A stretch of 64,000 bases of DNA from Streptococcus oralis (GCF_001578705.1 NZ_KQ969037.1:787908-851907), one strand, 5' to 3'; shown: positions 20,823 through 30,427, counted from the first letter of the stretch. Made by a program: numbers and translations. The notes: generated by a model from the sequence alone, not told the origin.

Positions 20823-21674
20823 ATGAAAAAGCAGGATATCGCAACTATTATTGATCTTCATTTTGAAGAATTAACAGAGTTAGAACAGGAAATCGCTCGT
20901 TATTTCTTGCAGGTAGATACGATTGTGGATGATCTATCATCGCAACAGGTTACTCAAAAACTGCATGTTTCCCAAGCTGCTCTTACCCGTTTTGCAAAAA
21001 AATGTGGCTTTACTGGCTATCGAGAATTTGTCTTTCAATACCAGCACCAGGCTAGTAAACCGGACACTCATTCGCACAAACACAGCCCTTTGACCAAACG
21101 TGTTTTACGAAGCTACAGCAACCTACGGGAACAAACACAGGATTTAATCGATGAAGCGCAGCTTGAACGTGTAGCTCAGTTAATCGATGACGCAGAACGA
21201 GTTTACTTTTTTGGAACGGGAAGTTCTGGTCTGATTGCCCGTGAGATGAAACTGCGCTTTATGCGTCTAGGTGTTGTCTGTGAAGCTTTGACCGATCAGG
21301 ATGGCTTTGCTTGGACGACCAGTATCATGGATGAAAACTGTTTGGTACTTGGCTTTTCCCTATCAGGCACTACCCAATCCGTCCTAGATAGTTTGTTGGA
21401 TGCCAAGGAAATGGGGGCTAAGACCATTCTCTTTACCAGCGCTCCAAACAAAAATAGTCATGCTTATACCGAAACAGTCCTCGTCGCAAATCATAGCCAA
21501 TCTTCTTACATTCAGCGTATTTCCGCTCAGCTCCCTATGCTCATTTTAATAGATTTGATTTATGCCTACTTTTTAGAAATCAATCGAGATAGCAAGGAAA
21601 AAATCTTTAACAGCTATTGGGAAAATAAAAAACTCAACGGCTATCGTAGACAAAAACGTGTTAGAAAATCCTAG
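20823..21674 (+). CDS. nanR: RpiR family regulator of the sialic acid genes (NanR)
   Basis: A 283-residue protein with an N-terminal RpiR helix-turn-helix (ELTELEQEIARYFLQ...VTQKLHVSQAALTRFAKKCGFTGYREFVFQYQ, residues about 13-77) and a C-terminal SIS sugar-phosphate-binding domain (ERVYFFGTGSSGLIAREMKLRF... LGFSLSGTTQSVLDSL). In pneumococcus the RpiR protein at this place activates the nan genes in response to sialic acid catabolism. The start at 20823 has AAAAGGAGCTCC. Candidate binding sites with fixed spacing are at 24956-25011, 30472-30527 and 33995-34050. The gene points toward, but is separated from, the ROK gene by an accessory insert. Confidence 0.92.
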   Translation: MKKQDIATIIDLHFEELTELEQEIARYFLQVDTIVDDLSSQQVTQKLHVSQAALTRFAKKCGFTGYREFVFQYQHQASKPDTHSHKHSPLTKRVLRSYSNLREQTQDLIDEAQLERVAQLIDDAERVYFFGTGSSGLIAREMKLRFMRLGVVCEALTDQDGFAWTTSIMDENCLVLGFSLSGTTQSVLDSLLDAKEMGAKTILFTSAPNKNSHAYTETVLVANHSQSSYIQRISAQLPMLILIDLIYAYFLEINRDSKEKIFNSYWENKKLNGYRRQKRVRKS

Positions 21675-21792
21675 TTTGGCTCAACCAAACTAGGATTCTT
21701 TTGTTTTGAAATGATAATTGGCTAATAGGTGGTTTTTCCAATTTTTCCCTTTGTGCTGATGCTTTTTTATCTGTGTTTTTTAGTTTTTCCAT
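21661..21792 (-). CDS. Short ORF antisense to the nanR end (43 residues), possibly spurious
   Basis: A 43-codon frame begins with MEKLKNTDKKASAQREKLE, has an AAAGGAGAATTT ribosome site at good distance, crosses the direct repeat copy at 21685-21723 and ends inside the antisense of nanR. The N-terminal half is charged; the second half is antisense of other sequence. It looks like the beginning of a gene whose remainder was lost when the accessory insert formed. No family is recognised. Confidence 0.25.
   Translation of the reverse strand: MEKLKNTDKKASAQREKLEKPPISQLSFQNKRILVWLSQTRIF
21673..21704 (+). terminator. Hairpin after nanR
   Basis: The stem CTAGTTTGG with loop CTCAA and CCAAACTAG begins at the nanR stop and is followed by GATTCTTTTG. 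It is a plausible terminator although the T run is short and broken. Confidence 0.55.
21685..21723 (+). repeat. 39-bp direct repeat, left copy
   Basis: This copy matches 23027-23065 at 37 of 39 positions. The right copy is the 3' end of the ROK kinase gene; the left copy still encodes a YHFKTK-E-S-stop version of that end on the minus strand. The first nine bases also form the downstream arm of a CTAGTTTGG / CCAAACTAG hairpin after nanR. Confidence 0.85.
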
Positions 21793-21965
21793 AAATTCTC
21801 CTTTCCGTTTTTGAATGTTTGACAACAAAAAGGAAGTATCGGCTATTTGCTTTTACTTCCTTTCTCTAATTTTATTTAATTGTTTTGCTTCGACAAACTG
21901 GGATTTAGATTTTAACCCTTACAGAAAATAAAACGGGCTATTCTCCTGAAATGTGTTCTATAAGA
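21724..21965. other. Left non-coding part of the accessory insert
   Basis: AT-rich sequence between the left direct repeat and the methyltransferase gene. It holds the start and ribosome site of the short ORF at 21661-21792 and an AAGGAAGTA / TACTTCCTT hairpin near 21830-21862. Nothing else is recognised. Confidence 0.4.
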
Positions 21966-22730
21966 TTATAGTTTAATGCAAAGTGTAGCTATATAATCAT
22001 TTCCATAACGTGACAATCGATGTCTTTTGTCACACGATTCATAAAAATCGATCATAGCGAGACCATTTTTTAGTTGTCCTCTAATCTGAGTTTCTAAGGT
22101 ATGGCTAAATTCATATCCATATTCTGGATTGATGGTGATTTCGCCTTCCTCTTCAAGCTCTCTTGAATTAAAAGGTAGTGAAAACTTTAAAAGTAATTCC
22201 TCATCGGGTTTGTCCCATACAATGTCAGCATCATACATGTATATCCAAGGATTCATAAATCCGACCATTAACAGTCCACCCTTTTTCAATACTCGAGCGG
22301 CTTCTTTATACATGTTTTCTAAATCTTCTATATATACATTTGAAACTGGATTAAAAACAATATCAAAAGTTTCATCTTCAAATGGAAAAGGTTTTGTCAT
22401 ATCGCCTTGAACAGTATTGATCTTTAAGCCTTCTCTTTTAGCAACCATCTCGTCTCTTTCTAATTGTGATGTAGAAAAATCCATGATGGTGACATCATAA
22501 CCTTTTGCAGCAAAAACGGGACCCTGCTGACCACCACCACAAGCTAAACCTAATATCTTTTTCCCATTTGCTTTTTCAAACCATTCTTTTGGAACTTTTT
22601 TCCCAACAGTTAAAGCAACAGAAATTTGATGTTTTCTAACTTCTTCTAATTCTTCCTGTGTCAATGGCTCAGTATAGTCATTTTTTACATTATTCCATCT
22701 ATCTTGATTTAATTTTATATAATTATTCAT
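21966..22730 (-). CDS. Class I SAM-dependent methyltransferase
   Basis: A 254-residue cytosolic methyltransferase of the Methyltransf_11/25 type. Motif I is ILGLACGGGQQGPVFAAKGYDVTIMDFS (residues about 59-86), followed by INTVQGDMTKPFPFEDETFDIVFNPVSNVYIEDLENMYKEAARVLKKGGLLMVGF, which covers the acidic motif II and post-II region. Relatives act on small molecules; the substrate cannot be told. Codons are more AT-rich than in neighbouring genes, and it lies on a 1.3-kb segment between 39-bp direct repeats that splits nanR from the ROK gene, so recent acquisition is likely. Confidence 0.85.
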   Translation of the reverse strand: MNNYIKLNQDRWNNVKNDYTEPLTQEELEEVRKHQISVALTVGKKVPKEWFEKANGKKILGLACGGGQQGPVFAAKGYDVTIMDFSTSQLERDEMVAKREGLKINTVQGDMTKPFPFEDETFDIVFNPVSNVYIEDLENMYKEAARVLKKGGLLMVGFMNPWIYMYDADIVWDKPDEELLLKFSLPFNSRELEEEGEITINPEYGYEFSHTLETQIRGQLKNGLAMIDFYESCDKRHRLSRYGNDYIATLCIKL

Positions 22731-22785
22731 CTTACAATCTCCTCGTAATTTTATATGATTTCGATTTAATGTGAACAGGTTGCCA

Positions 22786-23000
22786 TTACAGTTTTTTCAC
22801 CTCTACAAATTCTAATTTATCAATTTTAGTCCATCTCATTATATCATTTTTTTCTTCTTGGCTTAGGTTAGTATTTAGAGAGCTTGCGCCGTCTTCTAAG
22901 GCTATCTTAAAGGATATCTCCGCTACTTTTCATATACCTCGATAGTTTTTATATCATCAAAAAAAGAATTAAGCAAAACAGTTTTCACTCCAGTGGTGAT
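22786..23000 (-). pseudogene. Degraded reading frame upstream of the methyltransferase
   Basis: On the minus strand two overlapping frames read as one broken protein: an upstream piece TVLLNSFFDDIKTIEVYEK ending at a stop near 22922, and, one frame over, ISFKIALEDGASSLNTNLSQ continuing to RWTKIDKLEFVEVKKL and a stop at 22786-22788. The composition is protein-like and the junction looks like an indel. There is no intact start. I do not recognise the family. It is part of the insert between the 39-bp repeats. Confidence 0.4.
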
Positions 23001-23026
23001 TAAGTGTTTTTCTTAATTCTCTAATT

Positions 23027-23065
23027 CCAAACTAGGATTGTTTTGTTTTGAAATGATAATAGGCT
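23027..23065 (+). repeat. 39-bp direct repeat, right copy (in the ROK gene end)
   Basis: This copy contains the last codons and stop of the ROK gene and matches 21685-21723 with two mismatches. The pair bounds about 1.3 kb of accessory DNA. Confidence 0.85.
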
Positions 23066-23916
23066 CCCAACATCCCTGCTGTATTTTGGTGATGGGCAAA
23101 TTCTAATCGTGTTTTTTCAGCTAAGCTTGGTACCAAGGCCGCCTTCAAGGCTGCGCGGATCTTAGGCTTGAGGATAGCCTCTTGCCCCATGATACCGCCA
23201 CCGAGAATGACCACTTCTGGATTGGCCACATAGCAAATATTTGCCAGACCTTTTCCTAGATAGTCTACCATACGGTCAATACCTGCCATACAGATTTTAT
23301 TTCCTTCAGTGGCTTCCTTGAAAATGCGTCGGCCATTCCACTGATCAACTGAATCTCCATGAGCTGTTGCTACATACTCAACCAAGGCTGTCGTAGAAGC
23401 AAGATCCTGAAAAGCTCCATCCTGCATGTGCATGTAACCGACTTCGCAGGCCGAATTGCTAAATCCATGGAAAACCTTCCCATCCATAATCAAGCAACCA
23501 CCGATACCTGTTCCAATGGTCAAGCAAAGTGTCACACTCGCTCCCTTTCCTGAACCAGATACTGCCTCAGCAAGACCTGCACAGTTGACGTCATTTTCAA
23601 TTTCACAAGGAATCGCAAAGCTCGTCTCAATTTCCTTCTTGAACTGGGTTCCTGCATAGTTAGGGATTTGCGGTCCAGCATAGAAAATCTCACCTTTGTC
23701 AGGATCGACCATTCCCGCTGAAGAAATGGCAACACCTGCTACTGGGCCTTTTTCTAAATAGCTGGAAACGATATCTTTTGTCTTTTGTAAAATATGGGGT
23801 CCACCCTTTTGCGCCTCAGTTGGCATTTCATGCGATTCAACCAGTTGGCCTTCTTGGTCAATCAAACCATATTTGATGTTGGTTCCACCAATATCAATTG
23901 TAACATAGTGTGTCAT
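23032..23916 (-). CDS. nanK: ROK family kinase, probable N-acetylmannosamine kinase
   Basis: A 294-residue ROK protein. ATP-binding motif YVTIDIGGTNIKYGLID at the N-terminus, ENDVNCAGLAEAVSGSGKG with the catalytic aspartate, TIGTGIGGCLI, and VVILGGGIMGQE near the end. The usual ROK zinc-binding cysteine cluster is missing: the SACEVGYMHMQDGAFQDLAS segment has only one cysteine. Encoded 18 bp after the N-acetylneuraminate lyase gene, it is well placed to phosphorylate the N-acetylmannosamine released by the lyase, which NanE then epimerises. The substrate is inferred from context. The ribosome site is AAGGAGG. Confidence 0.85.
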   Translation of the reverse strand: MTHYVTIDIGGTNIKYGLIDQEGQLVESHEMPTEAQKGGPHILQKTKDIVSSYLEKGPVAGVAISSAGMVDPDKGEIFYAGPQIPNYAGTQFKKEIETSFAIPCEIENDVNCAGLAEAVSGSGKGASVTLCLTIGTGIGGCLIMDGKVFHGFSNSACEVGYMHMQDGAFQDLASTTALVEYVATAHGDSVDQWNGRRIFKEATEGNKICMAGIDRMVDYLGKGLANICYVANPEVVILGGGIMGQEAILKPKIRAALKAALVPSLAEKTRLEFAHHQNTAGMLGAYYHFKTKQS

Positions 23917-23934
23917 AAATACCTCCTTATGGAT

Positions 23935-24852
23935 TTAGAGGAAGCGCTCCTTGGTTTCACGAATCAAGGCTGCAGCTGCTTCTACAACTGGACGATCTTC
24001 TTCAGTCACTGGTGTCAATGGTGAACGAACTGATCCAATGTTAAAGCCTTCATTGATCTTCAAGACTTCTTTGATGACACCGTACATATTTCCATGAGCA
24101 GAAGTGAGTTTGCCAATGATTGCGTTGATAGCGTATTGCAATTCACGCGCTGTTTCCAAGTCTTTCTCAGCAATCAACTGATTGAGTTTCAAGAAGAGTT
24201 CTGGCATAGCGCCATAAGTACCACCAATACCAGCTTTGGCACCCATGAGACGGCCACCTAGGAACTGTTCATCTGGACCATTAAAGACGATGTGGTCTTC
24301 TCCACCAAGGCTGACAAAGGTTTGAATATCTTGAACTGGCATAGAAGAGTTCTTAACACCGATAACACGTGGATTCTTCAACATTTCAGTATAGAGACTT
24401 GGAGTCAAAGCAACACCTGCTAACTGAGGAATGTTGTAAATAACATAGTCTGTGTTTGGTGCTGCAGCACTAATGTCATTCCAGTATTTGGCAACTGAGT
24501 ATTCTGGCAAGCGGAAGTAAATCGGTGGAATTGTTGCAATGGCATCTACACCCAAGCTTTCCGCGTGGCGAGCAAGCTCCATACTATCTTTGGTATTGTT
24601 GCAAGCTACGTGAGCGATGATGGTCAATTTCCCTTTGGCAACTGCCATGACTTCTTCCAAAATCAACTTGCGGTCCTCTACACTTTGGTAGATACATTCA
24701 CCAGAAGAACCATTGACATAGAGACCTTGAACACCCTTATCAATGAAGTATTGAACCAAGGCACGCGTACGCTCTGGACTAACTTCTCCTTGATCATCAT
24801 AACATGCGTAGAAGGCTGGAATGACACCTTCGTATTTTTTCAAATCTGACAT
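23935..24852 (-). CDS. N-acetylneuraminate lyase (DapA superfamily)
   Basis: A 305-residue aldolase of the DHDPS/NAL family that splits N-acetylneuraminate into pyruvate and N-acetylmannosamine. Visible landmarks: VNGSSGECIYQSVEDRK near the substrate carboxylate site, YVIYNIPQLAG with the catalytic tyrosine, and VIGVKNSSM with the Schiff-base lysine. It is the first gene of a two-gene unit with the ROK kinase. Its promoter (24912-24940) carries a cre-like box and two upstream motifs shared with nanE and nanA. To avoid confusion with the sialidase nanA I give no symbol. Confidence 0.93.
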   Translation of the reverse strand: MSDLKKYEGVIPAFYACYDDQGEVSPERTRALVQYFIDKGVQGLYVNGSSGECIYQSVEDRKLILEEVMAVAKGKLTIIAHVACNNTKDSMELARHAESLGVDAIATIPPIYFRLPEYSVAKYWNDISAAAPNTDYVIYNIPQLAGVALTPSLYTEMLKNPRVIGVKNSSMPVQDIQTFVSLGGEDHIVFNGPDEQFLGGRLMGAKAGIGGTYGAMPELFLKLNQLIAEKDLETARELQYAINAIIGKLTSAHGNMYGVIKEVLKINEGFNIGSVRSPLTPVTEEDRPVVEAAAALIRETKERFL

Positions 24853-24911
24853 AGATTTTCTCCTAAGATTTCTTTTTTTCTGCTGAGAGCAGTTCTATTT
24901 TTTACAAGTTT

Positions 24912-25011
24912 AGTATACACCTTGTGAAAATCGCTTTCAATATCTTGTATACACTTAGATTTTAGTTTCTACTTGTATTTTAGAAACTGTAACGATTGAA
25001 AGTAGTTTCAG
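24912..25011 (-). promoter_or_regulatory. Promoter of the lyase-kinase unit with candidate NanR sites and cre
   Basis: Reading the minus strand: distal site CTGAAACTACTTTC (25011-24998), 27 bp, proximal site AGAAACTAAAATCTA (24970-24956), 15 bp, -35 TTGAAA (24940-24935), 17 bp, -10 TATACT (24917-24912). A cre-like TTGAAAGCGATTTTCA overlaps the -35. The distal site, proximal site and spacings recur exactly at the nanE and nanA promoters. Confidence 0.75.
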
Positions 25012-25023
25012 AAACAAGCCATC

Positions 25024-25668
25024 CTACTGGTATTTGGCGAATATTTTCTCCATCAATCCTGTTTGGAGAAAGACTAGCAAACCAAAACCAAAGAGGATAA
25101 AGGCCGATCCACCCAAAAGGAGAGTGAAGGCGGATAGATAAAGAACCATCACTATGAGGAAGAGAATGGCTAACATGAGGAAGAACCATGGAAAGTTAAA
25201 ACTTGCCAAGATAAGCCCTTTTTGCAGCACTTCTTTCCAAGACAAATCATAGCGCGCAGCGATGGGATAGCTAGCCAGCATCACCAGAGTGAGGAAGATG
25301 AGAATCCCCAAACAAATTGCTTTCACAAGCTGGAAAGGCAAAGCTGTCTGTCCCCAGAAGAGATAGAGGTCTAAAAGACTCAGCAAAACAATACCCAACT
25401 CTAGCAAACCCAACTGAAGCCCCAGTTTCAAATTTTGCTTGAAAGCTCTCAGATAGGTTCTGAAAACAGGTACTCGCCTGCTTCTCTTAATCTCAAACAC
25501 GGTTTGGTAGAGGCTGATTTTTGCCACTCCAATCGTCACGATGGGCAAACAAGAGACGACAAAAAGAAGATTGGCTGTCACGATATCCAAAACCTTCTCA
25601 CTGAAACGCATGAGAAAATTGTCTGTATCAAATGCTGCCTTGATAAGGCTTACTCCTTTTTGTGCCAT
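25024..25668 (-). CDS. DUF624 / YesL family membrane protein
   Basis: A 214-residue protein with about five hydrophobic helices (VLDIVTANLLFVVSCLPIVTIGVAKISLY, LLELGIVLLSLLDLYLFW, AICLGILIFLTLVMLAS, FNFPWFFLMLAILFLIVMVLYLSAFTLLLGG). YesL/DUF624 proteins are common beside CUT1 sugar ABC transporters and polysaccharide utilisation genes, as here, but their role is unknown. It is the last gene of the nanE-SBP-permease-yhcH run, starts with an AGGAGGAG site 20 bp after yhcH, and ends just before the activator site of the lyase promoter. Confidence 0.8.
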   Translation of the reverse strand: MAQKGVSLIKAAFDTDNFLMRFSEKVLDIVTANLLFVVSCLPIVTIGVAKISLYQTVFEIKRSRRVPVFRTYLRAFKQNLKLGLQLGLLELGIVLLSLLDLYLFWGQTALPFQLVKAICLGILIFLTLVMLASYPIAARYDLSWKEVLQKGLILASFNFPWFFLMLAILFLIVMVLYLSAFTLLLGGSAFILFGFGLLVFLQTGLMEKIFAKYQ

Positions 25669-25688
25669 GTTTGCTCCTCCTGATTCTT

Positions 25689-26141
25689 TTAATCAATCAA
25701 AATTTTAAAGAGATATTTGCGAACCTTCTCTTCCATACCTGCATAGCCATTTGGCTGGTGCGGTTCTCCTGGGAAGAAAATCGCAAAATTGTGATAGCCC
25801 AACAATAGTGGGTAGCGTTCATGACAATGGACAAAACCAATGTCGCTCGCTTCATCGAATGCTACCGCCTCGTCTTTGATACGTGAACCGTAGCTCGAAT
25901 ATTCATGCCCTTCTACCAGCAAATGCAAATCTGCATAGTTCTTATGATGCTCAAATTGATCATTTTCAGCTTGATTGAGGACATTTTCCTGCACAACTAG
26001 AAAGACCTTGTCCCCGTCAATCTCATACTTACCGAGTTCGAAAGAATCCTTACGGTGCTGGTGGAGATAGTCGATAGCCTTATCTAAATTGGGATGAATC
26101 CCTTTGTAAAAGGTGATATTTTTTAAATCGTCAAAAATCAT
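25689..26141 (-). CDS. yhcH: YhcH/YjgK/YiaL family protein
   Basis: A 150-residue cupin-like protein of the YhcH/EbgC family (DUF386). Typical elements: IDGDKVFLVVQENVLNQ, FEHHKNYADLHLLVEGHEYSSYG, and FAIFFPGEPHQPNGY with metal-ligand histidines. In enteric nan operons YhcH is thought to act on sialic acid or related sugars, possibly as an anomerase, though this is not settled. The position inside the sialic acid operon supports such a role here. A long inverted repeat and a promoter-like element precede it (26189-26274). Confidence 0.87.
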   Translation of the reverse strand: MIFDDLKNITFYKGIHPNLDKAIDYLHQHRKDSFELGKYEIDGDKVFLVVQENVLNQAENDQFEHHKNYADLHLLVEGHEYSSYGSRIKDEAVAFDEASDIGFVHCHERYPLLLGYHNFAIFFPGEPHQPNGYAGMEEKVRKYLFKILID

Positions 26142-26188
26142 ACTGTTTCCTTCGTTTCTGATAGTTAACTAAAATCATAGATTAAGTT

Positions 26189-26274
26189 TATAAGTGTCTG
26201 ACAAAATCTCTAAGGCAAGAAAATACCCAACATTTTGTAGACACTTATAACTCTCTATTTCCATAGCATGTCAA
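26189..26274 (-). promoter_or_regulatory. Inverted repeat and promoter-like element upstream of yhcH
   Basis: Arms TATAAGTGTCTGACAAAAT (26189-26207) and ATTTTGTAGACACTTATA (26232-26249) pair over 18 bp with one bulged base and a 24-base loop. On the minus strand TTGACA (26274-26269), 18 bp, TTATAA (26250-26245) would start transcription inside the repeat. The element could be an operator or an mRNA-stabilising or -processing hairpin. Confidence 0.5.
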
Positions 26275-26312
26275 GACCACTTCCGTAACCTTGATATACT
26301 AGTTTATTTTTC

Positions 26313-27152
26313 TTATCCCTTAACAGCTCCCATAGTGATACCCTGAGTGAAGGATTTTTGGAAGACAAGGAAGACGGTTACGATTGGCACTGCTGCAAGG
26401 GCTGCACCCGCCATGATCAAGCCATAGTTGGTCGCCATTTCGGCCTGCATGGTCGCAACCCCGAGTGAGATAGTCAAGTTTTGACGTGAAGTCAACATAA
26501 CCAACTGCATAAAGTAGTCATTCCAAGTATTGATGAAGGTAAAGATCGCAAGAGCTGCAAATCCTGGTTTCACGATAGGGAAGGCTACGCTCCAGAAGGT
26601 ACGGATCTCACCACAACCGTCGATTTTAGCTGATTCAAGCAATTCTGTTGGGATATTTTCACTGAATTGTTTCATAAGGAATACCCCGAATGGCCATCCG
26701 ATCAAAGGCAAGATAACTGCCCAAAGTGTATCGTGAATTCCCATGAAGTTGACGATACGTACCAATGGTACAAGGACAACTTGTTTTGGAAGAGCCATGG
26801 CAGCGATAAAGACTGCAAAGAGGATGCGTTGACCATAGAAACGTTTTTTAGCCAAGACATATCCTGCTAGAGATGAGGTTGCACAGACTAGGAACATGGT
26901 TACTAGTGAGATAAATACTGAGTTCCACATCCACTGCATAGCAGGGTTTTGCACCATGAGTTGTTGGAAGTTTTCCATGGTTGGCATTTTAGGGAACCAT
27001 TGTGGCGGAATCATAATGGTATCAGGCTGTGATTTGAAGGCCCCTGTCAAGATCCAGTAGAATGGAAAGATGAACAGTACGGTCAACAAGAGCAAGATAA
27101 TCGTTGAAATAACAGTGAAAGCTGTTAAGGGTTTCTTTTGTGTAGGTTGCAT
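26313..27152 (-). CDS. Sialic-acid/sugar ABC transporter permease (MalG type)
   Basis: A 279-residue CUT1 permease with six membrane helices and the EAA motif ELLESAKIDGCGEIRTFWSVAFPIVKPGFAAL, residues about 175-205, where the ATPase docks. It pairs with the permease at 27168 and the lipoprotein at 28253. The locus has no ATPase gene, so the system must borrow a shared subunit such as MsmK, as known for several streptococcal sugar transporters. The start has a GAAAGGAGACAGTT site. Confidence 0.92.
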   Translation of the reverse strand: MQPTQKKPLTAFTVISTIILLLLTVLFIFPFYWILTGAFKSQPDTIMIPPQWFPKMPTMENFQQLMVQNPAMQWMWNSVFISLVTMFLVCATSSLAGYVLAKKRFYGQRILFAVFIAAMALPKQVVLVPLVRIVNFMGIHDTLWAVILPLIGWPFGVFLMKQFSENIPTELLESAKIDGCGEIRTFWSVAFPIVKPGFAALAIFTFINTWNDYFMQLVMLTSRQNLTISLGVATMQAEMATNYGLIMAGAALAAVPIVTVFLVFQKSFTQGITMGAVKG

Positions 27153-27167
27153 AACTGTCTCCTTTCT

Positions 27168-28055
27168 TTAGTATTCTACGTCGTTTCCGAGGATCTTGAA
27201 TTGAGCAAAGCTGACAATGGCAATCATCACTGCCAAGAATACACCGATGGTATTTGCATAGCCGTATTCTGTCAATTGGAAGGCTTTTTCGTAAAGGTAG
27301 TACATCAAGGTACTTGTTGAATAGTTTGGACCACCAGAAGTCAACAACTGAATCAAGGCGAAACATTGGAAAGAGTTGATGGTTGTAATAATCGCGATGT
27401 AAAGAGTTGTTGGAAGAAGGCTAGGCCATTTGATCTTCCAGAAGACTTGAAATTCAGTCGCACCGTCAACACGCGCCGCTTCAACAAGTGAGTTATCAAT
27501 ATTCCCCATAGCAGCGATATAAAGGATAATCGGTTGACCAACAGATGTTGTCAAAAGGATAATCATAATCGCTAGCAAAGCCCAGTTTTTGTCACCCAGC
27601 CAAGAAATGTTTTGGCTGATGATGTGGCTTGACTTAAGGACAAAGTTTAGAATCCCTGATAGAGGGTCATAGATCCATTTCCATACAACCGTTACGGCAA
27701 CACTACCTGTAACTACAGGAAGGAAGAAGACGAAACGATAGAAAGAACGGGCAATGGCATTTTGATGATAGGTTTGAGATGCTACAAAGAGCGAGAAGAG
27801 AACCACAATCGGTACTGATCCAATAACCAGAATAACGGTATTGATCAAAGACTTGGTAAAGACAGGGTCTTTAAACATGCGAATGTAGTTGTCCAATCCC
27901 ACAAACTCAAAACTGGTCATGGAGTAGTTAAAGAAGCTTGTAATGAATCCCATAATCATAGGAGCCAAGACAAAGATCACAAAGAAGAATAATACTGGTG
28001 CTAGGAAAGCATAGGAAATCACTGTTTCCCGCATACGAATTTTATTGACTTTCAC
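27168..28055 (-). CDS. Sialic-acid/sugar ABC transporter permease (MalF type)
   Basis: A roughly 295-residue CUT1 permease with six helices (ISYAFLAPVLFFFVIFVLAPMIMG first) and the EAA-loop NSLVEAARVDGATEFQVFWKIKWPSLLPT. It forms the transmembrane heterodimer with the permease at 26313, 15 bp downstream. The start is uncertain: no ATG is well placed, and I prefer the GTG at 28055 with an AGAGAGG site 8 bp upstream; GTG at 28064 or ATG at 28034 are alternatives. Confidence 0.9.
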   Translation of the reverse strand: MKVNKIRMRETVISYAFLAPVLFFFVIFVLAPMIMGFITSFFNYSMTSFEFVGLDNYIRMFKDPVFTKSLINTVILVIGSVPIVVLFSLFVASQTYHQNAIARSFYRFVFFLPVVTGSVAVTVVWKWIYDPLSGILNFVLKSSHIISQNISWLGDKNWALLAIMIILLTTSVGQPIILYIAAMGNIDNSLVEAARVDGATEFQVFWKIKWPSLLPTTLYIAIITTINSFQCFALIQLLTSGGPNYSTSTLMYYLYEKAFQLTEYGYANTIGVFLAVMIAIVSFAQFKILGNDVEY

Positions 28056-28194
28056 AGTCGGCACCTCTCTTTCAAATAGAATAGTTTTTGATTTTTTTGA
28101 ACTGTTTTAAAATCAAAATGAAATTTTTTAAGATTTGCTTATGTAAGAACTTCATTTTAATTTCGTGACAGTTCCTACCATTTCAAACAAAAGT

Positions 28195-28233
28195 CCCCCT
28201 TTTCTTACACCGTAGTGCTCAGGGAAAAGGGGG
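28195..28233 (-). terminator. Intra-operon hairpin between the SBP and permease genes
   Basis: CCCCCTTTTC pairs perfectly with GAAAAGGGGG across a 19-base loop, followed by ACTTTTG. It lies 20 bp after the binding-protein stop. In sugar ABC operons such hairpins cut back read-through or protect the upstream mRNA so that more binding protein than permease is made. Confidence 0.65.
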
Positions 28234-28252
28234 AATCAATCTGACTTAGTGC

Positions 28253-29632
<1,380 letters not shown>

Positions 29633-29695
29633 CTATTTGTATACGTTTTCATTTCATTCGACGCATCGACCACTCTCCTCTGTTTTGAGATTGTA

Positions 29696-30394
29696 TTATT
29701 TAAGACCGGCAACAAAGCGTTCCGTAATCTCTTTTGGTCTAGTAATAGCTCCACCAACAACGATACCTCGCACCCCATATTCAAGGATTTGTTTGGCTTG
29801 TTCTGGTGTATGAATTTTCCCTTCAGCGATGACATCCACCCCCGCTTCACACAGTTTTTTGATCAGTTCAAAGTCTGGACCATCTACTTTCGGACTGTAA
29901 GAGGTATAACCTGATAGGGTTGTTCCAACAAAATCAACACCTGCTTCAACTGCTGCAATTCCTTCTTCAAATGTACTGGTATCAGCCATCAAGAGTTGAT
30001 GCGGATATTTTTCTTTGACTTGTCGGATAAAGTCTTGGATTTCCAAACCATCGTAACGTTCACGTTTGGTACAATCCAGAGCAATGACCTCAATATCTAG
30101 TTCAGCCAGTTCATCAACTTCTTTCATAGTAGCTGTAATAAATGGCTCCTGTGGCGGGTAGTCACGTTTGATAATCCCGATAATCGGGAGTTTTGTAACC
30201 TCCTTGATCTCCTTGATATCGCGAACACTGTTTGCTCGGATACCAACTGCTCCTCCTTGCTCAGCCGCTTTGACTAGCAAGGGAATGACTCCTCCCGCTT
30301 CTGTATAAAGCGGTTCGTGAGGAAGTGCCTGGCAAGAGACAATGATTCCATCTTTGATTTGTTCAATCAAGGCTTCTTTGCTGATCTGTGGCAT
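29696..30394 (-). CDS. nanE: N-acetylmannosamine-6-phosphate 2-epimerase
   Basis: NanE converts ManNAc-6-P to GlcNAc-6-P. The 232-residue TIM-barrel has the landmark [32 protein letters not shown], the catalytic lysine region [41 protein letters not shown] and [15 protein letters not shown]. The start at 30394 ([16 protein letters not shown]) has GGGAGGAAAGAGG; the frame extends to 30439 but through the promoter region. It is the first gene of the transporter operon, with promoter and candidate NanR sites at 30428-30527. Confidence 0.95.
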   Translation of the reverse strand: MPQISKEALIEQIKDGIIVSCQALPHEPLYTEAGGVIPLLVKAAEQGGAVGIRANSVRDIKEIKEVTKLPIIGIIKRDYPPQEPFITATMKEVDELAELDIEVIALDCTKRERYDGLEIQDFIRQVKEKYPHQLLMADTSTFEEGIAAVEAGVDFVGTTLSGYTSYSPKVDGPDFELIKKLCEAGVDVIAEGKIHTPEQAKQILEYGVRGIVVGGAITRPKEITERFVAGLK

Positions 30395-30427
30395 CCTCTT
30401 TCCTCCCTTTCTTGTTCTTATAGGCTT

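Noticed and set aside
29649-29666. Five-codon leader (MRRMK) with an AGAGGAG site between nanE and the binding-protein gene
   Set aside because: Too short to judge; no terminator/antiterminator pair was found to make it an attenuator.
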